Assembly: GCA_022446815.1 (NCBI GenBank)
Contig: JAKVCD010000006.1
Span: 1-64,000 of the forward strand
DNA from: Planctomycetota bacterium
Lineage (GTDB): Bacteria; Planctomycetota; UBA1135; GCA-002686595
Reading direction: 5' to 3'
DNA length: 64,000 bases
Shown here: piece after piece, positions 35,252-44,506 of the stretch
Position numbering within the stretch: position 1 is the stretch's first letter
Layout: every line of letters begins with the position of its first letter
Made by a program: the position numbers and the translations under genes
Notes under the pieces: generated by a model
Told to the model about the DNA's origin: nothing
Database searches by the model: none
What the model saw: the letters and a program-made list of their open reading frames with translations, nothing else

Positions 35252-35815
35252 TTGCGAGGGCGGCGAGGCATCCTCTCTGCGCGGAGCGCACGCGCAGGCT
35301 TCACCATGGTGGAGCTCCTGACCGTGCTCATCGTGCTGGGGATGATCGCCTCCCTTGTCGTCGTAAACTGGGCGGGGCTCCTCCCTGGGACGGAGCTCAA
35401 CGCCGCAGTGCACAATCTCGGCGCAGCCATCCAAGGGGCCCGCTCTGACGCGGTCTCAAGGAACGGCGAGTTCCGCCTCTACTACGACCTAGAGCAGTCC
35501 GCCTGGTGGGTTCTCTCCCCCTATAGGGCCGACGGGATGCCCGCGGAGACCGACGAGCAACGGCTCAAGACCCAGAGCGGCTTCTTCCCGGAGAACGTCC
35601 TCTTCACTCGAGTCACCGTCGGTGGGCAGGAGTTTGTCGAGGGGACAGTGTTCGTGAGCTTTGACCCCCTCGGGCGGTCGGTAGATCACACGGTCACCGT
35701 CAAGCACCTGACATTCAACACCACGATGACTGTGGAGGTGCTCCCCCTCACCGGGCTCGTCCGATTCCACGATGGTGAGTTTCAGCGCCCCGTCTTGATG
35801 GAGAACGACTTTTGA
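35252..35815 (+). CDS. gspH: Minor pseudopilin GspH
   Basis: A 187-residue prepilin-like protein. The leader RSARAG precedes FTMVELLTVLIVLGMIASL (cut after G16, glutamate at mature +5). The globular domain contains ALNAAVHN-like helix LNAAVHNLGAAIQGARSDAV and the GspH-type beta region (NGEFRLYYDLEQ, VFVSFDPLGRS). The start is TTG 35252, one base after the gspG stop, with GAGG 7 bp upstream; no better start exists. The stop overlaps gspI by 4 bp. Confidence 0.85.
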   Translation: MRGRRGILSARSARAGFTMVELLTVLIVLGMIASLVVVNWAGLLPGTELNAAVHNLGAAIQGARSDAVSRNGEFRLYYDLEQSAWWVLSPYRADGMPAETDEQRLKTQSGFFPENVLFTRVTVGGQEFVEGTVFVSFDPLGRSVDHTVTVKHLTFNTTMTVEVLPLTGLVRFHDGEFQRPVLMENDF

Positions 35816-36348
35816 GAAGCCCTCTGCGCAACTTCAAGCGAGCGCGTGCGGCCTTCACCTTGGTAGAGGTGGCGGTCTCCATCTTGATCGTTGGCATCGC
35901 CCTCACGCTCGTCCTGCAGTCCCTGAACACTTCGAAGTTGAGGGCCAAGCAAACCCAGAACCTTAAGCTCGCGCGGGAGCTTGGGACCCTCACCATGGGT
36001 CGTGTCTCTGCGGGGCTCTATCGCGAGGACCTAGACGCCTACTACACAGGCACCTACTCCGAAGAGGGCTATCCCGAGTTCTCCTTCGAGATCGCCCTAG
36101 GAGACAGCAGCTTCCCCGAGGCTGAAGAGTTTGAAGAGGGCGCCCGCTTCGACAGCTGGTATGAGGATGACCTCGACGAAGATGAGGAAGACGAAGAGGC
36201 TGAGGAACCCTATGAGAAGGTCCGGGTGCGCGTCTCCTTCCCTGTCCTGAGCGAGTACACCAACCAGCTAGAGCTCGAGCGCTGGATCCCTTGGGACCAG
36301 GTCTACGGAGAGGACGAGGAAGACGGCCCTGATGGAGGTGCCGGATGA
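35812..36348 (+). CDS. gspI: Minor pseudopilin GspI-like
   Basis: A 178-residue prepilin. The signal is RARAA-FTLVEVAVSILIVGIALTLVL, with alanine (A14) instead of glycine at the -1 position, which prepilin peptidases tolerate less well. The position in the operon and the short family pattern LKLARELGTLTMGR suggest GspI. A highly acidic stretch (DDLDEDEEDEEAEE, about residues 118-131) in the globular part is unusual. The start is TTG in the overlap TTGA with the gspH stop; the end overlaps gspJ by 4 bp (ATGA). Confidence 0.8.
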   Translation: MRSPLRNFKRARAAFTLVEVAVSILIVGIALTLVLQSLNTSKLRAKQTQNLKLARELGTLTMGRVSAGLYREDLDAYYTGTYSEEGYPEFSFEIALGDSSFPEAEEFEEGARFDSWYEDDLDEDEEDEEAEEPYEKVRVRVSFPVLSEYTNQLELERWIPWDQVYGEDEEDGPDGGAG

Positions 36349-37298
36349 AGAGAGCCCGACCCACAACCAGCGCAGGCTTCACCCTCGTAGAGGTGATCCT
36401 GACGCTCCTCATCATCAGCGGCATCCTCCTCTCGCTCACTCAGCTCCTCATGGCCACGAGGCGGTCGCGTGACACGATCCACAACATCAAAGAGCATCAG
36501 CTCGCAGGCCCCGCAGTCCTAGATCTCATCGAGGCGGACCTCCGCGGCTTGCTCACCTACAACCGCACCAAGCAGCACCACCTCGTCATCGAAGACGACG
36601 TCATGTCGGGGCTCGACGGCGACCGAATCGATTTCCTCACCAGCACAGACAACCTCGCGACGGTCTTTGAGGACGACCTCCCTGTCACCTATGACGTGAA
36701 CGAGGTGGGCTACCTGCTCAGGCCAAACCCCGAGTACGACGAGTTCCTGGAGATCTATCGTAGGGAAGACCCTGGCGTCGATGAGGAGCCATTCTCAGAC
36801 GGCACCTTCCAGTTCCTCCACGATCGAGTCCGCGGCTTTGAGATCCAGGTCTACGCGGAGGATGGCCCGGACGCTGAGCCTCTAGACCAATGGGGTGTTG
36901 AGGGGAGCGAGAACATCGGCCTGCCCGCGTGGATTGAGATCCAACTCACCCTTGAGCTAGCCCCGCGTCTCGCGCGAGAGACAGTTCTCTTCGTCTCCAG
37001 AGAGCGCTCGACCGTCACCTACACCCGCGTCATCAGACTGCCTGAGAGCCTTAGGGTCGAAGAGCAGAACATCCCCATGCCCATGATCCCCTCCCTCACT
37101 GGGGGTGGGCAAGGCGGCTCAGAGGACCCCCAGGCCAGCGGACAGGGAGGCCCGCAAGGCTTCATCGACAACGCCCGCCCCGGGGGCGCTGGGGGCAGAC
37201 CCGGAGCTGGCAGACCCGGAGCTGGCGGAACCGGATTCTCCAATCAGGGAACCCTGTCCATCGGCGGTAACAACCCCTTCAACAACAGGAAGGACTAA
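36345..37298 (+). CDS. gspJ: Minor pseudopilin GspJ-like
   Basis: A 317-residue prepilin with leader ending G11 and mature start FTLVEVILTLLIISGILLSL. The central part has the GspJ/PulJ pattern (LIEADLRGLLTYN, DRIDFLTSTDNLA, WIEIQLTLELAP). The last ~70 residues are a glycine- and proline-rich tail containing two perfect 15-bp tandem repeats (37194-37208 and 37209-37223) that encode GRPGA units, absent from typical GspJ. It ends the gsp run. No gspK, gspL, gspM or gspC follows; serS is convergent with a 4-bp overlap. Confidence 0.82.
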   Translation: MKRARPTTSAGFTLVEVILTLLIISGILLSLTQLLMATRRSRDTIHNIKEHQLAGPAVLDLIEADLRGLLTYNRTKQHHLVIEDDVMSGLDGDRIDFLTSTDNLATVFEDDLPVTYDVNEVGYLLRPNPEYDEFLEIYRREDPGVDEEPFSDGTFQFLHDRVRGFEIQVYAEDGPDAEPLDQWGVEGSENIGLPAWIEIQLTLELAPRLARETVLFVSRERSTVTYTRVIRLPESLRVEEQNIPMPMIPSLTGGGQGGSEDPQASGQGGPQGFIDNARPGGAGGRPGAGRPGAGGTGFSNQGTLSIGGNNPFNNRKD

Positions 37299-38596
37299 TC
37301 CTCGGAAGACGGGGTGAGCTCAACTGGCTCCCCAAGGGTCTCTCTCCCGCCCAGATAAGGCCTGAGCGGCTCAGGGACCGAGACGCGACCATCAGCCATC
37401 TGGTGGTTCTCTAGGAGTGCCAACAGCATCCGCGTGCTCGCAGCCACGGTGTTGTTCAGCGTGTGGCAGTGCCGCACCTTTCCGTCTTCGCCGCGATAGC
37501 GCAGGTTTAGCCGTCGCGCTTGGAAATCGTGGAAGCGGCTCGCAGAGTGAGTCTCCCCGTAAGAACCGCGAGAGGGCATCCAGGTCTCGATGTCAAACTT
37601 CTGGATCTGAGGCTGGCCTAAGTCGCCGCCGCAGACGTTGACCACACGATAGGGCAGCTCGAGGGCCTGAAGCACGTCCTCTGAGTTCTGAAGGATCGCA
37701 GCGTGGTGCTCGAGGCTCTTCTCCTCGTCTGCGACGTCCAGGATGACCTGCTCGACCTTTTGGAACTGGTGCACACGATAGAGACCGCGCGTGTCTTTAC
37801 CGTAGGTCCCAGCCTCCCTCCTGTAGCAAGAAGAGAGCGCGACGAAGCGCATAGGAAGCCGCTCTGCCTCAAGGATCTCCCCTTGGTAGAGCGCGGTCAC
37901 AGGGACCTCAGCAGTCCCTACGAGACAGAGGTCGTCTCGCTCATCACACTTGTAAGCCTGGTCTTCCCCACCAGGGAAGTAGCCGGTACCCACCATCGTC
38001 TCAGTGCGTACCAAGGTCGGCACTGACAGGGGCGTGAAGCCTCGCGAGACCATGGTGTCTAGAGCAAAGCGCATCACAGCGCCTTCAAGGAGTGACAGAT
38101 CGCCGAGGAGGACGTAGTTCCTAGAGCCCGCCAGCTGAGCGCCTCGTACGATGTCTAGCCAGCCTTGACCCTCAGCCAGGGCCACATGGTCGATCATCGG
38201 GAAGTCGAACTCCCGCGGAGTGCCCCAAGTCCTGAGCTCAACGTTACCCCCGTCGTCGTCCCCTTCTGGAACCTCTGCTGCGGGGACATTCGGGACGAGT
38301 AAGAGCAACGCGTCCAACTCCGACTTCAGCGCGCCCTGGCGCTCCTCACGAGCCTTCAGCTCTCCCTTCAGGGTCTTTTGCTCAGTGAGGATCTCTTCGC
38401 GCTCCTCAGGGCTGGCGCCCCCCATGCGCTTCCCCATCGTCTTCTGCTGATTCCGGAGGTCATCGACCTCACGGTTCAGCTCCAAGAGCGAGGCGTCCAA
38501 CTCGAGCAAGCGCTCAAGGTCGAACTCGATCTTCTTCTTCCTGGCGCCATCACGCACCAGCTCGGGATTCTCCCGGATGAACTTAAGCGCGAGCAC
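37295..38596 (-). CDS. serS: Seryl-tRNA synthetase
   Basis: Charges tRNA-Ser (and tRNA-Sec where present) with serine. The 433-residue class II synthetase has the N-terminal tRNA-binding coiled coil (residues ~30-105, rich in E, K and L), the TAEVPVTALY segment of the active site, motif 2 CYRREAGTYGKDTRGLYRVHQFQK and motif 3 TLNNTVAASTRMLLALLENHQ (both longer than shown). The start is GTG 38596 with AAGGAG 6-11 bp upstream. It lies 3 bp after the secreted-protein gene on the same strand. Confidence 0.96.
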   Translation of the reverse strand: MLALKFIRENPELVRDGARKKKIEFDLERLLELDASLLELNREVDDLRNQQKTMGKRMGGASPEEREEILTEQKTLKGELKAREERQGALKSELDALLLLVPNVPAAEVPEGDDDGGNVELRTWGTPREFDFPMIDHVALAEGQGWLDIVRGAQLAGSRNYVLLGDLSLLEGAVMRFALDTMVSRGFTPLSVPTLVRTETMVGTGYFPGGEDQAYKCDERDDLCLVGTAEVPVTALYQGEILEAERLPMRFVALSSCYRREAGTYGKDTRGLYRVHQFQKVEQVILDVADEEKSLEHHAAILQNSEDVLQALELPYRVVNVCGGDLGQPQIQKFDIETWMPSRGSYGETHSASRFHDFQARRLNLRYRGEDGKVRHCHTLNNTVAASTRMLLALLENHQMADGRVSVPEPLRPYLGGRETLGEPVELTPSSED

Positions 38597-38599
38597 GTC

Positions 38600-40618
38600 T
38601 CACTCCTTCCAATCTGACTCGAGCTTACCGAACAGCTCGTTCTTCTTCTCTGCGAGCTGGAGCTCGACAGCGGTCTCGTTATTGACGTCAAACTCGCAGT
38701 CGAGCGGGAACCACACCTTCGACCAGCCGTTCTCGACCTCCATCATCACGTACTGGTCAGTGATGAGCTTCATCCGCTCGGCCTTGTTGCCCTTCTTTGC
38801 CCCAGCGCGGCGCCAGGAGACGTCCGGCGCCACACGACAGTTCCAAGGGCGCTCATAGCGCTCTCCACGCTCACCGACAACCACCACGCTCTCACCGTCG
38901 ACCTGCACCCCTGCGCCGCCCATCGAGAAGGAGAAGTCCAACCCAAAGCTGCCGCCGAGTTCGACGGTCGTGGTCTTACCAACCTGGACCTCATAACCCG
39001 GTGTGTCCTTACCAGGCAACACCAGCGCCTTGGCAGCCTGACGCTTCTTGCCCTTGCGAAGCTCACCACAGAAGAGCTCGTAAGAGCCGACAGGCAACTC
39101 GACCCCCTTGCTGCCGTTCGCCAAGAGGTCGTAATAGGAGTTCTCGTACTTGCCCTTCCCCTTCACGACCATCCAAGAAGGCTTCCCTCCCTTGAACTTT
39201 AACTTCATGGTCCCTGTTTGAAGAGTCACAGGCGTCGCGACGATCTCATCACCCTTCGGACCAACCACCAAGCGATACCACTCCTTCCCGACCTTTTGAT
39301 ACTCGCTCCAAGGAAGGGCCCGCTTGGAGGTCCCAAACCGTACGCAGTCCATGTCAGGCTGCATCTGCCCCTTGGTGAGGCCGCCATAGGAGAACTGGGT
39401 CGGAGCGCTCCCGTAGACGCCGTCCCCGTTGTCGTCGATGATCTGGAGCTTCTCGCCAGCGACCTCCCCCACGACGCTAGCAGCGTTCAAGACATAGAGG
39501 CTGATGTTGAAGTCCGAGACCCCTAGGTGCTGTTCGAAGCCCTGGTAGAGGTCTTTCTCCATACCCACGATGGCTAGGCAGGCCCAGTCGCGCCTCTCCT
39601 CCCCTTCACCGATCTGAAACTGAACCAGCTCCATGTTTCCTGTGAGCGGAACCTTCACCTCTCCAGCGCCATCCCCATCAGCGTCAACGTTCACCTCGTT
39701 CGCGCCGTCCCGATAGAAGTCAGGCGACAAATCTCCGAGGCTCGTGACCTTCCCCTTAGTTCCGTTCCTCGTCATGTAGACGGTGTTCCACATGGGGTAC
39801 AGGTCATCTGCGAAGTAGCTCGGTCGAAGAAAAGAGCCGACCTCATCCACAGCTTGGAACGCGAGCGGAGCGCTCAGCTCTGCTCCGCTAGCCTTGGGCG
39901 CCTTCGGCGCTCCGGGGCCAGCGCCAGGACCAGCCTCGCCGCCCTCTCCGCCCGCAGGCGCGCCGTCATAGCCGTTCGCCTTCAGGTGGTCTGCGGTCTG
40001 CCTATTCGAGATAAAGAATCGATCCTTGAGCTCAATCAAGAGACGCTGCTCAACACATTTTGAGGCGCCCTCATAGGCCTTGTATAAATTCGCCTTGTCA
40101 CCTCGCATCTCCTTTCCGAAGCAGATGCCGTAGAAGGCCCAGCATTGCGATGAGTAATAGTGGTCCCCGATCTTCCCGAAATTCTCGGCCACCACTTTGA
40201 ACTCCTCGCCTATCAGCGTGAACTTCGGGCCCTCCTTAGCCTCCATGTTCTCCCAGTAGCGCTTGTTCAGGTCGTCGTACTTCCCCTTGAGCTTCCCGCG
40301 CTCGCGCAAGATCGCCGGCTCGATGAGTGAGAAGTACTCCTCCATCTTCCCTGCAAAGCCAGTCTCCATCCCCGACTTCCAAGCCTTACGCAAGGCGGTC
40401 ATACGAGCTGCGAGCTCCTCACTCGACCCCCGCGAGATCGCTTCGGCGGTCTGAATAATCCAGCTGACGGCCTCCTCTTGGTTGCGCCTAACAAGCTGAG
40501 ACATCTGCGTCGTGGCATTAATCTCCATAGCCTTCTTGAACTGATCCCTGAACTCTTGGTGGGAGTCTTGGGGAGCGATGCTGAGGGAGATCGTGAGGGC
40601 TAAGCTGAGGCTGATCAT
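38600..40618 (-). CDS. Secreted protein of unknown function
   Basis: A 672-residue protein not matched to a family. The start is set at ATG 40618 because it opens with a signal peptide (MISLSLALTISLSIAPQ); a longer frame upstream overlaps the rhomboid gene and reads as low-complexity basic sequence. The first ~200 residues are helical with many charged and aromatic residues. A Gly/Ala/Pro-rich linker (GGEGGEAGPGAGPGAPKAP) follows, then a beta-rich region with calcium-loop-like stretches (VNVDADGDGAGEVKV, IIDDNGDGVYGS). A putative promoter lies 38 bp upstream. It is followed by serS 3 bp later but a functional link is unlikely. Confidence 0.75.
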   Translation of the reverse strand: MISLSLALTISLSIAPQDSHQEFRDQFKKAMEINATTQMSQLVRRNQEEAVSWIIQTAEAISRGSSEELAARMTALRKAWKSGMETGFAGKMEEYFSLIEPAILRERGKLKGKYDDLNKRYWENMEAKEGPKFTLIGEEFKVVAENFGKIGDHYYSSQCWAFYGICFGKEMRGDKANLYKAYEGASKCVEQRLLIELKDRFFISNRQTADHLKANGYDGAPAGGEGGEAGPGAGPGAPKAPKASGAELSAPLAFQAVDEVGSFLRPSYFADDLYPMWNTVYMTRNGTKGKVTSLGDLSPDFYRDGANEVNVDADGDGAGEVKVPLTGNMELVQFQIGEGEERRDWACLAIVGMEKDLYQGFEQHLGVSDFNISLYVLNAASVVGEVAGEKLQIIDDNGDGVYGSAPTQFSYGGLTKGQMQPDMDCVRFGTSKRALPWSEYQKVGKEWYRLVVGPKGDEIVATPVTLQTGTMKLKFKGGKPSWMVVKGKGKYENSYYDLLANGSKGVELPVGSYELFCGELRKGKKRQAAKALVLPGKDTPGYEVQVGKTTTVELGGSFGLDFSFSMGGAGVQVDGESVVVVGERGERYERPWNCRVAPDVSWRRAGAKKGNKAERMKLITDQYVMMEVENGWSKVWFPLDCEFDVNNETAVELQLAEKKNELFGKLESDWKE

Positions 40619-40655
40619 GGCTGGAGGGTCTCTGGGGAGGGTGCGGAGGGCCGAT

Positions 40656-40683
40656 CTTATCCCCGCATAGCGGTAGGCCGCAA
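40656..40683 (-). promoter_or_regulatory. Candidate sigma-70 promoter of the secreted-protein gene
   Basis: On the minus strand TTGCGG (40678-40683), a 16-bp spacer and GATAAG (40656-40661), about 38 bp before ATG 40618. Four of six bases fit the -10 consensus and three of six the -35. Confidence 0.3.
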
Positions 40684-40694
40684 ACTGGACTCTG

Positions 40695-41561
40695 TCACCG
40701 CTGTTTACGCTCAGATGCGCGCTTGAGTTGCTCTTTCTCGCGCTCCGAGAGCGCACCGATCCCCTCGCGCGAGATCTTCTCGAGGAGTTGATCCACCAGC
40801 TCAGCGTCCTTTGCGCTGCGTTCGGCCTTCTGGATCGCACGCCGAGCCTGCAAGCGAGCGAAGTGATCTTGCTGGAGCCAGCCCATCCGAGCGCCGAAGA
40901 ATCCAAACGCGGCGCCGCCGAGGTGAATCCAGTGCGCAGTGCCTGTCTCTGCGCCCCCGGCGCTCTCGATCGCCCAGTAGAGGTCAAAGGCAACGAGGCA
41001 GGAGACCAAGACCTTCAAGCTCATGGGGATAAAGAAGAACATGACCGTGGCTCCCGGCTTGTAGACGGCCGCAGCGACGACCACCCCAAGGATCGCGCCT
41101 GAGGCGCCGATCGCGGGCTTGTCAGCGACCCAGCCAGCGAGGGCAGCGAGGAGATGAAGGGCTGCTCCAGCGATCGCACCCCCCGCATAAGCCGAGAGGA
41201 AGCGAGAGCTCCCGAGCACCTCTTCGAGCATAGTCCCGAAGAAGTACAGCAAGAGCATGTTCCAGAACAGGTGCCCGAGGCTGCTCGGGTCATGCAAGAG
41301 ACCATACGTCAGCGGCTGCCACACAGGGATCCATGGGAGAGACCACTCTGAGGGAAACAGACCGAAGGTTGAGATCGCCCAAGAGGAGACGTCGCCTGAC
41401 ATAGAGCCGAAGAACTTCGGGATCAGCCAGAGCGCGAGGAAGAAGCCGATGTTGACGAAGAGCAGCAGCTTGACGGCGCTGGTCAGGCGCGGCGCCCGGA
41501 AGCGCACGCCACCGCCCTGCTGCGGCTCCTCCCAGTCCTTCCAACGGTCGGCGACGCCCAA
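40695..41561 (-). CDS. Rhomboid family intramembrane serine protease
   Basis: A 288-residue membrane protease with six hydrophobic segments. The catalytic serine is S154 in IGASGAILG and the histidine H213 in HWIHLGGAAFG. The oxyanion-side pair is H97 and N101 in GHLFWNML. A ~70-residue basic cytoplasmic tail (LQARRAIQKAERSAKDAEL, LLEKISREGIGALSEREK) is the helical C-terminal module often attached to bacterial rhomboids. The start is TTG 41561, three bases after the folD stop, with GGAG about 12 bp upstream. Substrates are unknown. A second, different rhomboid lies at 55750. Confidence 0.9.
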   Translation of the reverse strand: MGVADRWKDWEEPQQGGGVRFRAPRLTSAVKLLLFVNIGFFLALWLIPKFFGSMSGDVSSWAISTFGLFPSEWSLPWIPVWQPLTYGLLHDPSSLGHLFWNMLLLYFFGTMLEEVLGSSRFLSAYAGGAIAGAALHLLAALAGWVADKPAIGASGAILGVVVAAAVYKPGATVMFFFIPMSLKVLVSCLVAFDLYWAIESAGGAETGTAHWIHLGGAAFGFFGARMGWLQQDHFARLQARRAIQKAERSAKDAELVDQLLEKISREGIGALSEREKEQLKRASERKQR

Positions 41562-41564
41562 GGT

Positions 41565-42461
41565 CTAGCTCCGGCTCGTCTCCAAGCCGTCCTCGATCAA
41601 GGTCTCAACGCGACCTGTCTGCCGAGCGCAGGCCATCACCGTGTTAGAGAGGAGCATCGCGATGGTCATTGGACCGACCCCCCCTGGTACTGGGGTGATC
41701 CAGGACGCTCGCTGACTTGCTGCCTCGAAGTCCACGTCCCCGACAAGCTTCCCGTCTTCGCCACGATTGATACCTACATCAAGGACGACCGCGCCAGGCT
41801 TAACCCAGTCACCTTGGACGAGCTCAGCCCAGCCAACGGCTGCGACGATGACGTCTGCGCGTGCCACCTCTGCGGCGAGATCCTTTGTTCTACTGTGGCA
41901 GATGGTGACCGTCGCATTACGGCCGAGAGCGAGCTGCGCGACCGGCTTCCCGACGAGCTGAGAGCGACCGATGACCACGACGTGCTTGCCCTCGAGGGCG
42001 ATGTCGTGCCGATCCAAGAGCTCAATGCAGCCTGCGGGCGTGCATGGCAGGAGACCCTCGACGCCCTGAACGAGCGCGGCTACGTTCGCGGGGTGCAAGC
42101 CGTCCACGTCCTTCTCAGGTGAGATCACCTCGACCACGCGCTGCTCATCAAGCCCCTTCGGGAGCGGCAGCTGCACGAGGATGCCGTGCACAGCTGCGTC
42201 CTCGTTGAGCTCCAACACGACGGCTTCTAGCTCCGCCTGAGTCGTCTCTGCAGCGAGCTTGCGAGTCTGAACGGCAATTCCAGCTGCGCTCGCGGCCTTG
42301 TCCTTGTTCCGCACATAGACCTGACTCGCGGGGTCCTCGCCCACCAGGACCACAGCTAAGCCGGGCTGCACTCCGTCTGCGACCAGAGCCGCCACCCTCG
42401 CCGCCACGCCCTCACGCACGACCATCGCCGTCGCCTTACCGTCCAAGATCTGCCCAGTCAT
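41565..42461 (-). CDS. folD: Bifunctional methylenetetrahydrofolate dehydrogenase/cyclohydrolase
   Basis: Interconverts 5,10-methylene-THF and 10-formyl-THF, supplying PurN and formyl-Met. The 298-residue protein has the catalytic-lysine pattern YVRNKDKAASAAGI, GILVQLPLPKGLDEQ, the NADP site VVIGRSQLVGKPVAQL and the C-terminal ITPVPGGVGPMTIAMLL. The start is ATG 42461, chosen because AGGAG lies 6 bp upstream; in-frame ATGs at 42491 and 42515 add a charged, non-conserved leader. Rhomboid follows at once. The 98-bp gap to ccsA holds only weak GC-rich stems. Confidence 0.94.
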   Translation of the reverse strand: MTGQILDGKATAMVVREGVAARVAALVADGVQPGLAVVLVGEDPASQVYVRNKDKAASAAGIAVQTRKLAAETTQAELEAVVLELNEDAAVHGILVQLPLPKGLDEQRVVEVISPEKDVDGLHPANVAALVQGVEGLLPCTPAGCIELLDRHDIALEGKHVVVIGRSQLVGKPVAQLALGRNATVTICHSRTKDLAAEVARADVIVAAVGWAELVQGDWVKPGAVVLDVGINRGEDGKLVGDVDFEAASQRASWITPVPGGVGPMTIAMLLSNTVMACARQTGRVETLIEDGLETSRS

Positions 42462-42559
42462 CTCGCTCTCCTGATTCCTCTCTTCCGTCATGAGGTGGCC
42501 CTCGTGGGGCACCATCTTAGACCTCCGGCAGCGCAGACCCTAAGCCCGCTTAGCGAAGT

Positions 42560-44506
42560 TCAGGCAGAGAGTCGAGCGCGCGGAGACCAGAGCTTCCAAG
42601 CCCCCGCCATCAGCACGACTAGGGCCTCGACCCCGTAAGTCGTCTTCAGGATCGAGGCGACCCCGTCCGTGAACCCGTAACTGTGGAGCCCGACTCCCAG
42701 CAGGTTCACACCCCACCAGGAGAAGACCACCACGACTCCGAGCACGACAGAAAGGACGCAGAGACCGAAGTCACGGGTGTAGCCGCCCATGCGCCCGTGG
42801 AGGATCAAGAGCTGCCAGAGGCAGATGAGCAGCGCGCCGTTCTCCTTGGGGTCCCAGCCCCAGAAGCGGCCCCAGGAGTAGTTGGCCCAGATTCCGCCTA
42901 GGATCGTCCCAACGACTGAGAAGAGCAGGCCAAAGCAGACCACCCCGTAGATCATCCGGGTGAGGGCCTTGTACGAGGACTTCGCCTCGAGCTTGATGCC
43001 GAACATCTGGCCAAAGAGCCAGACGTGCGCCAGCAAAGAGGCGAGCAATCCAGCGGCGTAGCCCATCGTCACAGTCGTCACGTGAGTCGCCAACCAGAAG
43101 TTTGTGTCTAGGACAGCGACGAGGCTAGGCATGGTGTCCCCGGCCGTCGCGGCCTCCTTCAGCTCGTACTTCATCGAGAGGAACATCCCGCCTGCGCCCA
43201 AGACTGTGGCGACGACGACAGCGATCCTCTGTCGATTCATCGCCTCGATGGCGATGGCCACGATAACTCCGACAGCCGTGATGAAGAGGATCGTCTCGTA
43301 GAGCGTGCTCACCGGCGGTCGCTCGCGGATGATACAGCGCAGGACGATCCCCAAGATCACGAGGCCTGTCCCTCCGAGGAGGGTCGCCCAGATCCCGCGC
43401 GTCACCCACTTGCTAGCGGGGAGCATCCAGGAGAGGCAGCACAGGAGGAAGCTGACGAGGTAGCACAAGAGCGCCCGATAGAAGAAGTCGCCGCGATAGA
43501 AGCGCACCTCCAAGGGGACGTAGTCGTACTCCCCCCTCGCAGCGGCCCGAGAGACGATCTCTTCGTGAAGCTCTGCGAAGCGCTGCTCAAAACCTACGGG
43601 GTTACCGCGGAGACCGACGAGATCTTCGAGGGCAGCGATGGCAGGAATGCACTCAAGCCCAGCCTCTTGGTCGGCGAAGGCCAACATCACGGCGTCACCG
43701 ATGCCAAGCCACTCGCTGTCTTCTGCCGCATCAGCAGGCGGCGGGAAGAGCGTCATCGTGTACTGAGTGGGCTCTAGGACCGCGTCGATCATGGTCGAGA
43801 GCTCTGTCGCCGCGTTCTGCTCTGCTTGCTGTTCATTCGCCGGCAGCCCTTCGAGCCCCGTCCAAAGCTCTCTCAGCTCAGGAGCCTTCTCAAGCAGCAC
43901 TAAGACCCCAGAGCGGTGATTCTCCGCGAAGATCGTAGTGAGGCCCGGAGAGCCTAAGAGCGGGAGGCTCTCACGCCCGAAGTCCATGACTCCGATGAGC
44001 CGGCGGAAGTCGCGAATGTTCGAAGCCAGCAAGAGCGCCTGCGTCTGGACCAAGCTCCGCTGGTCACCAGGGACCTCGAGCGCAGCGTCTGCCAAACCAA
44101 AGAGCGCGTTCAGTCCGTCCTCTAGATCGTCATAGCTGTAGTAGTCACTTTTACGCTTCTCCTCACCGCGCACCCCCATGGCGGTGACAACCTCATCGTT
44201 TTGAATGCGGAAGCATTCGTAGGTCCGCGCAGCGTCGGGCCTGAAGAGGCAGTCCAATATCCAGGCTGTGGGACCGATACGCTCGCCAGTGATTGTCTTG
44301 ACGGTACGCTTCCCGTTCATCCGCAGGAGCTGGAAGCCCGCGTATGTGCTGAGCGGCTTGACACGACCGCCGTGCTGGACAGGGAGGGTGGAGGCGAGCT
44401 CCAAGGTCTCCTCAGTCCAGGCGAAGCTGGAGGCCTCCTCTTGAGCCTGAACAGATGTAGTCAGCGTCGCGACGAGCACGAGGCACAAGACGATGAGCCG
44501 CTTCAT
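42560..44506 (-). CDS. ccsA: Cytochrome c biogenesis protein CcsA with N-terminal periplasmic domain
   Basis: Heme-handling subunit of system II cytochrome c maturation, working with ResB to attach heme to apocytochromes. The 648-residue protein starts with a signal peptide (MKRLIVLCLVLVATLTTSVQA) and a ~310-residue periplasmic part (STLPVQHGGRVKPLSTYAGF). At least eight membrane helices follow, holding the WWD heme motif WGRFWGWDPKENGALL and the flanking histidines in THVTTVTMGYAAG and GVGLHSYGF. The N-terminal domain is absent from classical CcsA but occurs in large fused forms. The start is ATG 44506 in the ATGA overlap with resB. It is the last gene of the long minus-strand cluster. Confidence 0.9.
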   Translation of the reverse strand: MKRLIVLCLVLVATLTTSVQAQEEASSFAWTEETLELASTLPVQHGGRVKPLSTYAGFQLLRMNGKRTVKTITGERIGPTAWILDCLFRPDAARTYECFRIQNDEVVTAMGVRGEEKRKSDYYSYDDLEDGLNALFGLADAALEVPGDQRSLVQTQALLLASNIRDFRRLIGVMDFGRESLPLLGSPGLTTIFAENHRSGVLVLLEKAPELRELWTGLEGLPANEQQAEQNAATELSTMIDAVLEPTQYTMTLFPPPADAAEDSEWLGIGDAVMLAFADQEAGLECIPAIAALEDLVGLRGNPVGFEQRFAELHEEIVSRAAARGEYDYVPLEVRFYRGDFFYRALLCYLVSFLLCCLSWMLPASKWVTRGIWATLLGGTGLVILGIVLRCIIRERPPVSTLYETILFITAVGVIVAIAIEAMNRQRIAVVVATVLGAGGMFLSMKYELKEAATAGDTMPSLVAVLDTNFWLATHVTTVTMGYAAGLLASLLAHVWLFGQMFGIKLEAKSSYKALTRMIYGVVCFGLLFSVVGTILGGIWANYSWGRFWGWDPKENGALLICLWQLLILHGRMGGYTRDFGLCVLSVVLGVVVVFSWWGVNLLGVGLHSYGFTDGVASILKTTYGVEALVVLMAGAWKLWSPRARLSA

